48,160 bases of DNA, taken from positions 1-48,160 of the forward strand of contig JADCGA010000023.1 in assembly GCA_020249265.1 (NCBI GenBank), written 5' to 3'. Shown here piece after piece: positions 27,093-34,699 of the stretch (within the stretch, counting starts at the first letter, position 1; every line of letters begins with the position of its first letter). The notes below the pieces were generated by a model, which was given only the letters and a program-made list of their open reading frames with translations, did no database searches and was not told the DNA's origin. Position numbers and translations under genes: made by a program. Source of the stretch: Roseomonas sp. GTDB lineage: Bacteria > Pseudomonadota > Alphaproteobacteria > Acetobacterales > Acetobacteraceae.

Positions 27093-28451
27093 ATGTTCGG
27101 TAAGGTGCTGATCGCCAATCGGGGTGAGATTGCGCTGCGCGTCCATCGGGCGTGTCAGGAAATGGGCATACGCACCGTGGCGTTGCATTCCACCGCAGAT
27201 GCAACGGCGATGCATGTGCGCTTTGCCGATGAAAGCGTGTGTATTGGGCCGCCGGCCGCGCGGGATTCCTATTTGAACATGGCGGCGGTGATTTCGGCGG
27301 CCATGGTGACCGGCGCTGATGCCATCCATCCGGGCTATGGCTTCCTTTCAGAAAACGCGCGCTTTGCTGAAATGGTGGAAGCGCATGGGCTGAAATTCAT
27401 TGGCCCCACGGCGGAACATATCCGCATGATGGGCGACAAGATCGCCGCCAAGGACGCGATGCGGGGCCTTGGCGTGCCGCTGGTGCCGGGTTCCATGGGT
27501 GCTTTGGAAACCCTGGAACAGGCGCGCGAAGTGGCGGAAGCCGTGAAATACCCCGTGCTGATCAAGGCCGCTGCCGGTGGCGGCGGGCGCGGCATGAAGG
27601 TGGCCCGCAGCGCCGATGAGATTGAGGAAGCCTGGAGTGTCGCGCGCGCCGAAGCCAAAGCGGCTTTTGGTGATGACAGTGTTTATCTGGAAAAATACCT
27701 CGATCGGCCGCGCCATATTGAATTGCAGGTGCTGGCTGACACGCATGGGAATGTGGTGCATTTCGGGGAGCGTGATTGTTCCCTGCAACGGCGCCATCAG
27801 AAGCTGGTGGAAGAAGCGGGCAGCCCAGCGCTTGATGCCGCAGCGCGCGATGCTTTGGGTGCGACCGTGACTGCGGGGCTATCAAAACTCGGCTATCGCA
27901 ATGCCGGCACGCTGGAATTCCTGTGGCAGGATGGGCAATTCGCCTTCATTGAGATGAATACGCGGCTACAGGTGGAACATCCCGTGACTGAAATGGTTTG
28001 CGGCATTGACCTGGTGAAGGAACAAATCCGCATCGCGGCTGGTGAGGCGCTTGGCTATGGCCAGAAGGATATCCGCTTCTATGGCCATGCGATTGAATGC
28101 CGCATCACGGCGGAAGACCCCGAAAGTTTCGCGCCCAACCCCGGCAAGGTGACAACGTATCACGCACCGGGCGGGCTTGGGGTGCGCGTGGATAGCGCGC
28201 TTTATTCCGGCTATGTGGTGCCGCCGCATTATGACAGCCTGGTGGCGAAGCTGATTGTGCATGCGCCGACGCGGGTGGAAGCGATTGGCCGCATGCGGCG
28301 CGCTTTGGGTGAAATGGTGGTGGCGGGCATCAAGACGACCTTGCCGCTGCATCAGGCCGTGATGGAAGCGCCGGAATTCCAGGATGGGGATTATACGATC
28401 CATTGGCTGGAGAGGTTTGTCGCGGATAGGAATAGCGACGCGGCGGGGTGA
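27093..28451 (+). CDS. accC: Biotin carboxylase subunit of acetyl-CoA carboxylase
   Basis: Carboxylates the biotin on AccB using ATP and bicarbonate, the first step of fatty acid synthesis. 452 residues. FGKVLIANRGEIALRVHRA opens the N-terminal domain; the ATP-grasp loop reads AAAGGGGRGMKV; FGERDCSLQRRHQKLVEEA and FIEMNTRLQVEHPVTEMV hold the metal and biotin residues. ATG 27093 gives the standard N-terminus; a TTG at 27084 lies just upstream. The 3' end touches the repeat that borders the accessory island. Confidence 0.95.
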   Translation: MFGKVLIANRGEIALRVHRACQEMGIRTVALHSTADATAMHVRFADESVCIGPPAARDSYLNMAAVISAAMVTGADAIHPGYGFLSENARFAEMVEAHGLKFIGPTAEHIRMMGDKIAAKDAMRGLGVPLVPGSMGALETLEQAREVAEAVKYPVLIKAAAGGGGRGMKVARSADEIEEAWSVARAEAKAAFGDDSVYLEKYLDRPRHIELQVLADTHGNVVHFGERDCSLQRRHQKLVEEAGSPALDAAARDALGATVTAGLSKLGYRNAGTLEFLWQDGQFAFIEMNTRLQVEHPVTEMVCGIDLVKEQIRIAAGEALGYGQKDIRFYGHAIECRITAEDPESFAPNPGKVTTYHAPGGLGVRVDSALYSGYVVPPHYDSLVAKLIVHAPTRVEAIGRMRRALGEMVVAGIKTTLPLHQAVMEAPEFQDGDYTIHWLERFVADRNSDAAG

Positions 28452-28498
28452 GGGTACCGGCTGAAGGCTAGGCGATGAGCGATGGGCAAGACGTACCA
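28442..28498 (+). repeat. 57-base imperfect direct repeat, left copy (island border)
   Basis: Matches 32020-32076 over exactly 57 bases in the same orientation. The first 14 bases (GGCGGGGTGAGGGT) are identical, the next 14 differ widely, then 23 bases are identical, then 5 of 6 match. The two copies bracket the AT-richer helicase operon. It overlaps the last bases of accC and the first codons of a broken antitoxin-like gene. Confidence 0.8.
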
Positions 28499-28616
28499 GA
28501 GCGCCGCGCTGGCGGCGGTGTATGAAGTAGCGCTTGGGCTGGCTGAGGCCGGCACGATGGACAAGCGCCGCTTGCGAGATTTTGCTAAATCTCGTTCCGC
28601 CTGCCAAATTCATTGA
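28482..28616 (+). pseudogene. Truncated HTH (HigA/NadS-type) antitoxin gene remnant
   Basis: ATG 28482 opens MGKTYQSAALAAVYEVALGL followed by AEAGTMDKRRLRDF. As I recall the family, this is the N-terminal region of HigA/NadS-type antitoxins (KTYxSxALxAxHExAxGLxEAGxMDKRTMREFD). After RDF, at about 28584, the resemblance stops and a stop codon follows at 28614. The HTH domain is missing and no toxin gene is adjacent. It looks like the piece left when the neighbouring island arrived or rearranged. A functional 44-residue peptide is possible but unlikely. Confidence 0.6.
28575..28594. promoter_or_regulatory. Perfect 8-base inverted repeat at the island junction
   Basis: CGAGATTT-TGCT-AAATCTCG. 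It falls at the point where the antitoxin remnant loses similarity and lies just upstream of the candidate promoter of the two-gene operon. It may be an operator for that operon or a trace of the recombination junction. Confidence 0.4.
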
Positions 28617-28641
28617 CAAAGGTTCGTCGTGTTTACTAAAT
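28613..28641 (+). promoter_or_regulatory. Candidate promoter of the helicase operon
   Basis: A consensus minus-35 TTGACA (28613-28618) with a 17-base spacer to CTAAAT (28636-28641), a weak minus-10. The region is AT-rich, unlike its surroundings. About 38 bases separate it from the GTG start at 28680. Confidence 0.35.
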
Positions 28642-28679
28642 GTGTGAGACATTCATTTTGAAATGGGGATCTGCGGGGC

Positions 28680-29549
28680 GTGACAGCGCGAAGAACATCT
28701 CGTCCGCATTTAGAGCCTGCCCTTTTGGGTAGACTTACTCAAGGGACAGTTTTTAACTGCGCTTCAGCATTTAGATATCCGGGCAGGAATGTATTAGGCA
28801 TAACGATTACAGCAAGGTGTGATGTTGCGCAGGCCAAATACCGTCTTTTGAATTATGTTCCTGCCGTACCTTTATCTGATTGGTTTCTGGTGGACGGACT
28901 GGAACATTTAGTTGAGCAAGAGACAGCCGCGATACGGGGCATGATGAATGGCCAATTGAAGAACGCTGGACTATCACCCAGTTTGCTTATGTCTGTTTCA
29001 GTGCCAGACATTATCGCTAAAAACCTGTCCTCGCAGGATCGAAAACTGGAATCTATCAAACAAAAGCTCTTGGAATGTCATGAGTCTCTTTCCCGCATAG
29101 CTTTGCTAGACAAGAATCCTTCGGAGTTATTCGATTGGTTCAGAGAGAATAGACCCTCAAGAATTGAGGAAACCATCAAAAAACTCTTCGAGCACAAGTT
29201 GTCTGGATATTATTTTTTTGAAAGATTAAAGTCGGAAAATGCACTGGAAGGATATGTCTGCCTTCTTCGAGAGGTGACTTCTCTATCCAAAGATGTTGTC
29301 GAGGGACTGATCAAAGGGCTTTCAAAAAATCAATGGGAAGAAATTATACGCGCGGGAGTGGCACAGAATCTTGATTTTTCAAATGAAGAGTTCGCTTGCC
29401 CAATCTCCCAGATTGGATCTCCCTATGTTGAGCACTTGATGCAGTCGTTCTCGAACCTTTTTATTCGGATCGGCGTATCGGATGCGGACGCGGACGATAT
29501 AGAGACAATCGTATCCAAAATTGCTTATAACGACGGAGTAAATTCATGA
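28680..29549 (+). CDS. Uncharacterised protein, first gene of a two-gene helicase island
   Basis: A 289-residue soluble protein; no signal peptide or membrane segment. The N-terminal third (residues about 20-75) holds GTVFNCASAFRYPGRNVLGI then TITARCDVAQ, a pattern I have seen in unnamed proteins as (V/I)ISQxCD(I/L). A Lys/Glu-rich, coiled-coil-like stretch spans residues about 115-170. The C-terminus (ISQIGSPYVEHLMQSFSNLF, then RIGV) resembles the ending (SPYRExLxQxFARFFMRVG) I recall from the same unnamed proteins. I cannot assign a function; no nuclease or ATPase motif is visible. GTG 28680 is the only plausible start. The stop overlaps the helicase ATG (ATGA), so the two are translationally coupled. 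Base composition is visibly AT-richer than in flanking genes. Confidence 0.8.
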   Translation: MTARRTSRPHLEPALLGRLTQGTVFNCASAFRYPGRNVLGITITARCDVAQAKYRLLNYVPAVPLSDWFLVDGLEHLVEQETAAIRGMMNGQLKNAGLSPSLLMSVSVPDIIAKNLSSQDRKLESIKQKLLECHESLSRIALLDKNPSELFDWFRENRPSRIEETIKKLFEHKLSGYYFFERLKSENALEGYVCLLREVTSLSKDVVEGLIKGLSKNQWEEIIRAGVAQNLDFSNEEFACPISQIGSPYVEHLMQSFSNLFIRIGVSDADADDIETIVSKIAYNDGVNS

Positions 29550-31864
29550 AGTATTTATGTCTGGATGATTATGTCATCAACCGCTTGATGTCTGGCAGAC
29601 AGATGCAAAGCGTCGATTTTGCAGAGGGAGCGGCATTTGTCGAACAAATGAAAGGCGGTGCGGGGGCGTGGAGGGCGTATGACGATGTCATTATGACAGC
29701 CCGCCCTGATGGATTATTTCTTTCGTCTGGAGGCTCCTGGAGAGATAAGAAATATTTGGTGATTGACTGCGAAGAGTCTGGAATTTTCACATCGCTCAGT
29801 AAAGCTGAAACTCTCACAGTATTGCAGAAATCCTTTAGGTTTTGTGCAAAATTCTGGAATGGCTCTGCAACATTTTCGCCGACAGAAAAAATGATTGCTG
29901 GGACATCGAAGACTGTTCTATTCCCTTTGGGGTTTTCGCAGTCACGCTTTCGAGTTGTTCTGGAGAGAGAGCCTGACGCTAAGCGCCTCCAGCCGCGTGG
30001 AATGCAAGGCAGATTTATTCTCCTCTACAAGGCCAGCTTTGAAGCGGGCGACTCTGAAACAGAAATCGCGCCCTTGGGGAATTTTAGGTATGTTTTCGAT
30101 GAACTCGCCAATATTTATAGAGTTTTGCCGCGCAAAATTGAGTTTGCTGCGGCACAGGCGGCAGTCGGCCAGCGACCGAACCTCACACAAACAATTCTAG
30201 AGGAGGACTCTCTTAGCACCGCAGCAGGGTCATTTTTGCCATTTCAAGAATGGCTTAAGCGTCTAACAGTTCCTCAGCACTTATTTGTCTATAAGCCACA
30301 TAACACTACCCAGCGATTGATTGGCGCTGCCGGAACCGGAAAAACAGCCACGTTACTGATTCGGTCGATATTTCAATGTGCGCTATCAGATCGAAACGAA
30401 AAGCCTTTTCGGGCGCTTTTTGTAACACATAGCGAAGCAACACGCAAAACCTGTATGGAAATTCTTGATATAATGGATCCCGAGGGATTTCACAGGCGCG
30501 ATCCAGACATCTCTGACGTTTCATTATCAGTAAAAACGCTAGCTACCCTATGCACGGAAACCTTAAATCGCTCCATATCCGAAACTGAATTAATTGACAA
30601 GGATGCGCAAGATTCTAAAGAGCTTCAGAAGATGTATATCGAGGAAAGCGTCACACGCGCACGTTCTGGCGATTTTAAATCTTACGCGCCTCACCTAAGT
30701 GAAAAATTTCGTATTTTCTTTGAAGAAAATACCGATGCATCAATAGCTGCCCTATTTCAACATGAGATTGCTGTTCAGATAAAAGGTAGAGCCGGAAGCA
30801 GTTTCGATGCCTACAAAAAATGCCCTCCGCTGAAATACGGGCTGCCCGTCTGTAACGATGCAGATAAGGGTTTCGTTTATTGGATTTATAGAAGTTATGA
30901 AGATAGTCTTCGTACTGCGGGTCAGTTCGACACAGATGATGTCGTGATCTCTGCGATAGGACAGCTGGATACGCCAATTTGGAGACGCAGGCGCGGAATC
31001 GAGGGCTTTGATTTCATTTGTATTGATGAAACGCATCTTTTTAATGTCAACGAAATTCAGGTTTTTCATTTCTTGACAAAACAAGAGGGCACCGCCCCAA
31101 TTAGTTTCGCGGTTGATAGAGCACAAGCCGTGGGTGATCGTGGATGGAGCGATTCACTCTCTGAGCTTGATGAAACTTTTGGCGGCGCAGAGGAAGAAGT
31201 CGTTTATAATTCGGTTTTTCGTAGCGCCGCAGACATTGTAAACTTGTCGGCTTCTATTCTTTCGACGGGGGCAACTCTTTTTTCAAATTTCAAGAATTCC
31301 CTTGAGACGGCAAGTAGTGGCCTGACAGCCCAGGAAGAAAAGTTATGCCAGGAAATAATTTACTACGATAGTACCGATGACGAAGCCATGATTGAACAGG
31401 CATTTAAATTATTGCCAGAGCTTCAGAGGCGTACTGAAGCCTCGCCTTGGGAGGTTTTGATAACATCGCTGACTAAAGACATCATTGACGCTATCAAGGC
31501 ATACTCGCAGCATAACAATAAGGCCGTTACTTTTCTCGACCGCAGAGGCGATTTTTTAAGAGTAAAGGAAGCGCAGCGTTCAGGCCACGTCGTGGTAGGT
31601 CATGCTGATTTCGTCGGCGGACTTGAATTCAAGGCGGTTCTGATTCTCGGGGTCGACAAGGGTCGAGTTCCAGTAGAGCCATTCAGCTCATCCATGGAAA
31701 CGCGAAGTTTCCATAAATACAATGCACATAATCAGTTGTATGTTGCTGTCTCGCGCGCGCGATTCGCTGTTTCCCTCTTTGGACTCGCTGCGCGTGGCCC
31801 CAGCGACTTATTGATGCCGAGTCTAGAGGCCAAACTTATAACACATTCAAATGGTTTGAACTGA
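29546..31864 (+). CDS. UvrD/Rep-type superfamily 1 helicase, second gene of the island
   Basis: A 772-residue protein. Residues 1-250 match nothing I recognise. The SF1 motor then follows with motif I GAAGTGKT (near 260), Ia RALFVTHS, II FICIDETHLF (near 493), III-like SFAVDRAQAVGDRGW, IV-like NSVFRSAADIVNLS, V HADFVGGLEFKAVLILGVDKG (near 690) and VI QLYVAVSRARFAVSLFG (near 730). All catalytic motifs look intact, with DETH in place of the usual DExQ in motif II. No nuclease domain follows motif VI. The long unknown N-terminal domain and the coupled small partner separate it from housekeeping UvrD, Rep or PcrA. GC is low (22 of 60 bases in 30661-30720). A role in phage or plasmid defence is an inference from architecture and setting. 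Confidence 0.85.
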   Translation: MKYLCLDDYVINRLMSGRQMQSVDFAEGAAFVEQMKGGAGAWRAYDDVIMTARPDGLFLSSGGSWRDKKYLVIDCEESGIFTSLSKAETLTVLQKSFRFCAKFWNGSATFSPTEKMIAGTSKTVLFPLGFSQSRFRVVLEREPDAKRLQPRGMQGRFILLYKASFEAGDSETEIAPLGNFRYVFDELANIYRVLPRKIEFAAAQAAVGQRPNLTQTILEEDSLSTAAGSFLPFQEWLKRLTVPQHLFVYKPHNTTQRLIGAAGTGKTATLLIRSIFQCALSDRNEKPFRALFVTHSEATRKTCMEILDIMDPEGFHRRDPDISDVSLSVKTLATLCTETLNRSISETELIDKDAQDSKELQKMYIEESVTRARSGDFKSYAPHLSEKFRIFFEENTDASIAALFQHEIAVQIKGRAGSSFDAYKKCPPLKYGLPVCNDADKGFVYWIYRSYEDSLRTAGQFDTDDVVISAIGQLDTPIWRRRRGIEGFDFICIDETHLFNVNEIQVFHFLTKQEGTAPISFAVDRAQAVGDRGWSDSLSELDETFGGAEEEVVYNSVFRSAADIVNLSASILSTGATLFSNFKNSLETASSGLTAQEEKLCQEIIYYDSTDDEAMIEQAFKLLPELQRRTEASPWEVLITSLTKDIIDAIKAYSQHNNKAVTFLDRRGDFLRVKEAQRSGHVVVGHADFVGGLEFKAVLILGVDKGRVPVEPFSSSMETRSFHKYNAHNQLYVAVSRARFAVSLFGLAARGPSDLLMPSLEAKLITHSNGLN

Positions 31865-31918
31865 TCTTCAGATTAAGGGTTGTCCGCATAACTAGCCTCA
31901 CACCCCCACCCCCGGTTT

Positions 31919-31939
31919 CCAAAGGCCCCGGGCCTTTGG
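31919..31939. repeat. Dispersed hairpin repeat, family 2, copy A
   Basis: CCAAAGGCC-CCG-GGCCTTTGG, a perfect 9-base stem. Read on the minus strand its flanks (ACCCACC before, GGAAACCGGG after) match the hairpin at 47835-47856, which lies in the opposite orientation. I take both as one family of dispersed intergenic hairpins. Here it may end transcription of the helicase operon. Confidence 0.6.
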
Positions 31940-32019
31940 TGGGTGGGTTTCAGGGCGGCCAAAGCCCTCCCTGACCTCGCACTCGCCCAACCCTGTCCCA
32001 GCAAACCCGTTGCCTTTGC

Positions 32020-32076
32020 GGCGGGGTGAGGGTGTGGGTTGCCCCAAAGGCGATGAGCGATGGGCAAGACCTACCA
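32020..32076 (+). repeat. 57-base imperfect direct repeat, right copy (island border)
   Basis: Counterpart of 28442-28498, same orientation and length. It contains the conserved block GGCGATGAGCGATGGGCAAG followed by AC and then CTACCA instead of GTACCA. The two copies are 3.58 kb apart and enclose the AT-richer operon. Confidence 0.8.
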
Positions 32077-32134
32077 AAATGTTGCGCATGAACCGCCCCG
32101 AGCCCGCGGGGCGGTCAGTCAAGCCGCGGTGTAG
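32060..32134 (+). pseudogene. Second 5' fragment of the antitoxin-like gene
   Basis: ATG 32060 opens MGKTYQNVAHEPPRARG and stops at 32134. The first six residues equal those of the remnant at 28482; similarity ends almost at once in a GC-rich hairpin (32093-32114). Only the start region was copied or kept. It is unlikely to be expressed as a working protein. Confidence 0.45.
32093..32114. terminator. Strong GC hairpin
   Basis: CCGCCCCG-AGCCCG-CGGGGCGG, perfect 8-base stem. No T tract follows on either strand, so factor-independent termination is doubtful. It lies between the helicase operon and the oppositely oriented tRNA. Confidence 0.4.
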
Positions 32135-32254
32135 GCGCCAGACCACAACCCCGCCGCAAAGTATTTTAGGTGACACCCCCAAGCTGGCGTGCTCCGCATG
32201 AAGGGGCGCAATCTTTTTGCAAAAATAAAATGATCGGCACGCCATTGATTTAAT

Positions 32255-32331
32255 TGGTGTCCCCGGCGCGATTCGAACGCACGGCCCCCAGATTAGGAAT
32301 CTGATGCTCTATCCTGCTGAGCTACGGGGAC
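32255..32331 (-). tRNA. tRNA-Arg (anticodon CCU), CCA encoded
   Basis: On the minus strand from 32331: acceptor stem GTCCCCG pairs with CGGGGAC, D stem GCTC/GAGC, anticodon loop TTCCTAA (anticodon CCU, reads AGG), five-base variable loop, T arm GTGCG-TTCGAAT-CGCGC, discriminator A, then an encoded CCA (32255-32257). All stems pair. Its 3' end faces the accessory island, the side on which integrative elements usually insert. It lies 51 bases downstream of the prolyl aminopeptidase gene and may be co-transcribed with it. Confidence 0.96.
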
Positions 32332-32382
32332 AGCCGTCGCTTCAATACCGCAAATCACCGCGCCAGGAAACGCCAAACCGCC

Positions 32383-33330
32383 TCACCGCCGCCGGAAACG
32401 CTCAACAGCGCTCACCAGGGCCGTGCGCAGCCCAGGTTCAAGCGCGGAATGGCCAGCATCTGGGATCACGGTCAACCGGGCTGAAGGCCAGGCCGCTGCC
32501 AATTCAAAAGCACTGGTTGCGGGGCAGACCATATCGTAGCGGCCCTGCACAATCTCCGCGCCCATGCCCGCAAGGCGGTCCATGCGGCCAAGCAATCCCT
32601 CCGGCGGCAGGAAAAGATCATGCGCGAAGTAATGCGCCTCAATCCGCGCCAGGCCCAAAGCGGTGCGGTCCTGCGCGAAGCTCGCCACCGTTTCGGGGGA
32701 TGGCAAAAGCGTGGAACACGACCCCTCATATTGGCTCCAGGCGCGCGCGGCGGGCAGATGCACGGCGGGGTCGGGGTCACACAGCCGGCGCAGATAGGCG
32801 CCCAGCAGGTCGCCGCGTTCTTCTGCCGGCAAATGCTCACTGAAGGCAGCCCAGGCATCGGGGAAGACGCGGCGGAGCCCATCGAGGAACCAGCTTACTT
32901 CTTCGCGCCGGCCCAAAAAAACGCCGCGCAATACGCAGCCCAAAACGCGGTTCGGGTGTTCCTGCGCGTAAGCAAGTGCCAGGGTTGATCCCCAGGAACC
33001 GCCAAACAGCAACCAATCCTCGATGCCCAGGAATTGGCGCAGCACTTCAATATCACGCACCAGATGTGGCGTTGTATTGTCGCGCAATTCGCCAAGTGGG
33101 CGGGAACGCCCGGCGCCGCGCTGATCGAAAATGATCACGCGCCAATGATGCGGGTCAAAGAAGCGCCGATGCACCGCACCTGCGCCCGCCCCTGGCCCGC
33201 CATGCAGGAACAGCACCGGCTGGCCGCGGGGATTGCCCACCTGTTCCCAATACATGACATGCCCAGCCGAAAGCGGCAGGAAGCCGGTTTCATAGGGGGC
33301 GATATCGGGGAAAAGGTCTCCGCGCGGCAT
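32383..33330 (-). CDS. pip: Prolyl aminopeptidase (proline iminopeptidase, S33)
   Basis: Cleaves N-terminal Pro from peptides. A 315-residue alpha/beta hydrolase with LFLHGGPGAGAG (oxyanion hole), the nucleophile elbow GGSWGSTLAL, a catalytic Asp in QGRYDMVCP and the His in PDAGHSA. FDQRGAGRSRPLGELRDNTT is diagnostic for the S33 proline iminopeptidases. The start ATG 33330 lies 49 bases after the rsmB-like gene. Confidence 0.93.
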   Translation of the reverse strand: MPRGDLFPDIAPYETGFLPLSAGHVMYWEQVGNPRGQPVLFLHGGPGAGAGAVHRRFFDPHHWRVIIFDQRGAGRSRPLGELRDNTTPHLVRDIEVLRQFLGIEDWLLFGGSWGSTLALAYAQEHPNRVLGCVLRGVFLGRREEVSWFLDGLRRVFPDAWAAFSEHLPAEERGDLLGAYLRRLCDPDPAVHLPAARAWSQYEGSCSTLLPSPETVASFAQDRTALGLARIEAHYFAHDLFLPPEGLLGRMDRLAGMGAEIVQGRYDMVCPATSAFELAAAWPSARLTVIPDAGHSALEPGLRTALVSAVERFRRR

Positions 33331-33379
33331 GGGTTAGATGTGCCTAAGCGCGCGGCGAAGCGCAATGGTTTTCAACGCA

Positions 33380-34651
33380 TCAGCCCTTCACAAAGCGCGC
33401 CATGAAGAACCCATCCATGCCGCCCTGCGCCGCCCAATAATCGGGGCGGGTGCGGACCGCGCCGGATGGCAGGATTGCCTCGGCCAGGCCGGGCATTTCT
33501 GCCGGCCGTATTGGATCAAGCTGAAGGCCAAGCGCTGGGGCTTCGCGCAAATGCGCTTCCCCTTCCTCGGCTTGCAGGGAACAGGTGGCGAAAACCAACC
33601 GCCCGCCCGGCGCCAGCATGCCGGCGGCAGATTGCAATAGCCGCAATTGCAAGGCAGCGGCGGTCGCGACATCACGCGGGCGCTTCAGCCAAGCCACATC
33701 CGGGTGGCGACGGATGGTGCCGGTTGCGGTGCAGGGTGCATCCAGCAGAATGGCATCGAAGGGGGCGGCTGGGCGGAACTGCGCGGCGTCCGCCACCACA
33801 ATTTCCGCCGGCAATTTCACCCTGGCCAAATTCTCGGCCAGGCGCGCGGCGCGTTTCGCATCGCGCTCCACCGCCGTGACTTTGGCACCCGCCGCCGCAA
33901 GCTGCGCCGTCTTGCCGCCGGGGGCCGCGCAAAGATCAGCGATGCGTTCGCCCGCGCGTGGCGCCAGCAGCCGGGCCGGCAGGGCCGCGGCAGCGTCCTG
34001 CACCCAGAAAGCGCCCTCGGCAAAGCCGGGGATTTCCGTCACGCGCGTGCCGGCAGGCAGGCGAAAGGACCCGCCGGGCAGGGCTTCCGCGCCCTCTGGC
34101 ACCTCGGCGCCGGGCTTGACCGAGATATCCAAAGGCGCCGGGCCGCAATGCGCCTCAGCGATGGTCCGCACCGCAGGGCCATAAGCGCCATGCCAGGCGG
34201 ACCAGAGCCATGGCGGAGTATCCAGCCGCGCCGCATCCAGCCCTTCCAGCAGTGCCTCCCCTTCTGCCGCCACCTTGCGCAAAACGGCATTCACCAGCCC
34301 GGCAAAAGCGCGCGGCGCGAGATCCACGGCGGAGGCCACGGCGGCATGGGAAGGTGTCGCCAGCAGCAGCAATTCCGCGACGCCGATCCGAAGTGCATGG
34401 CGCGCCGGCGGTGGGGGTTCCCGGCGGAGAAAAGGCTCCAGCACGGCATCTATGCTGCCCAGTCGGCGCAGCACCATGGCCGCGATGCGATGCGCCGCGG
34501 CCCTGTCCCGCGCTTCAAGCCGCGCCGGCAGCGCCTCCAGCGCCTCTTCCAAGGGCCGATGCGCTTCCAGCACGGCATCCAGCACATCGCGCGCGGCGCG
34601 CCTGGTGGGCAGGCCGGGCGGGCGCCTTGGCCGGGATGGGTCTTTAGTCAT
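33380..34651 (-). CDS. RsmB/NOP family RNA m5C methyltransferase
   Basis: A 423-residue two-domain enzyme: an N-terminal NusB-like domain (residues about 15-140, containing RRAARDVLDAVLEAHRPLEEAL) and a C-terminal Rossmann methyltransferase. Motifs are IADLCAAPGGKTAQLAA (SAM binding), DAPCTATGTIRRHPDV (first catalytic Cys) and VFATCSLQAEEGE (second catalytic Cys). The layout is that of RsmB, which methylates C967 of 16S rRNA. ATG 34651 has GAAGGTAGG upstream. It is divergent from the glycosyltransferase at 34700. Confidence 0.9.
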   Translation of the reverse strand: MTKDPSRPRRPPGLPTRRAARDVLDAVLEAHRPLEEALEALPARLEARDRAAAHRIAAMVLRRLGSIDAVLEPFLRREPPPPARHALRIGVAELLLLATPSHAAVASAVDLAPRAFAGLVNAVLRKVAAEGEALLEGLDAARLDTPPWLWSAWHGAYGPAVRTIAEAHCGPAPLDISVKPGAEVPEGAEALPGGSFRLPAGTRVTEIPGFAEGAFWVQDAAAALPARLLAPRAGERIADLCAAPGGKTAQLAAAGAKVTAVERDAKRAARLAENLARVKLPAEIVVADAAQFRPAAPFDAILLDAPCTATGTIRRHPDVAWLKRPRDVATAAALQLRLLQSAAGMLAPGGRLVFATCSLQAEEGEAHLREAPALGLQLDPIRPAEMPGLAEAILPSGAVRTRPDYWAAQGGMDGFFMARFVKG

Positions 34652-34699
34652 CCTACCTTCATGGCACCCGCGCTTCACTCATGCTAGAGCCGCCGCGCG

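Larger units (their letters stand above)
31865..32254. other. Non-coding stretch between the helicase island and tRNA-Arg
   Basis: 390 bases that return to high GC. It holds a repeat-family hairpin (31919-31939), the right copy of the 57-base repeat (32020-32076) with a second antitoxin 5' fragment, a strong GC hairpin (32093-32114), and the palindrome TTTTTGCAAAAA (32214-32225) close to the tRNA 3' end. I see no integrase or other gene. Confidence 0.6.

Noticed and set aside
27966..28652. Minus-strand open frame across the accC end and the island border
   Set aside because: It is mostly antisense to accC. Its partial match to another frame at 31.9-32.2 kb only reflects the 57-base DNA repeat.
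28663..28683. Tiny leader peptide (MGICGA) overlapping the GTG of the first island gene
   Set aside because: Six codons with no ribosome binding site; a chance frame is more likely than a regulatory leader.
28680..31864. The island as Gabija or Hachiman
   Set aside because: Gabija needs an OLD-family ATPase-nuclease partner and Hachiman an SF2 helicase; the partner here has no Walker or Toprim motif and the helicase is SF1.
32255..32331. tRNA-Arg as an attachment site with a duplicated 3' end
   Set aside because: No second copy of the tRNA 3' sequence was found at the left border near 28.4 kb or elsewhere in the window.
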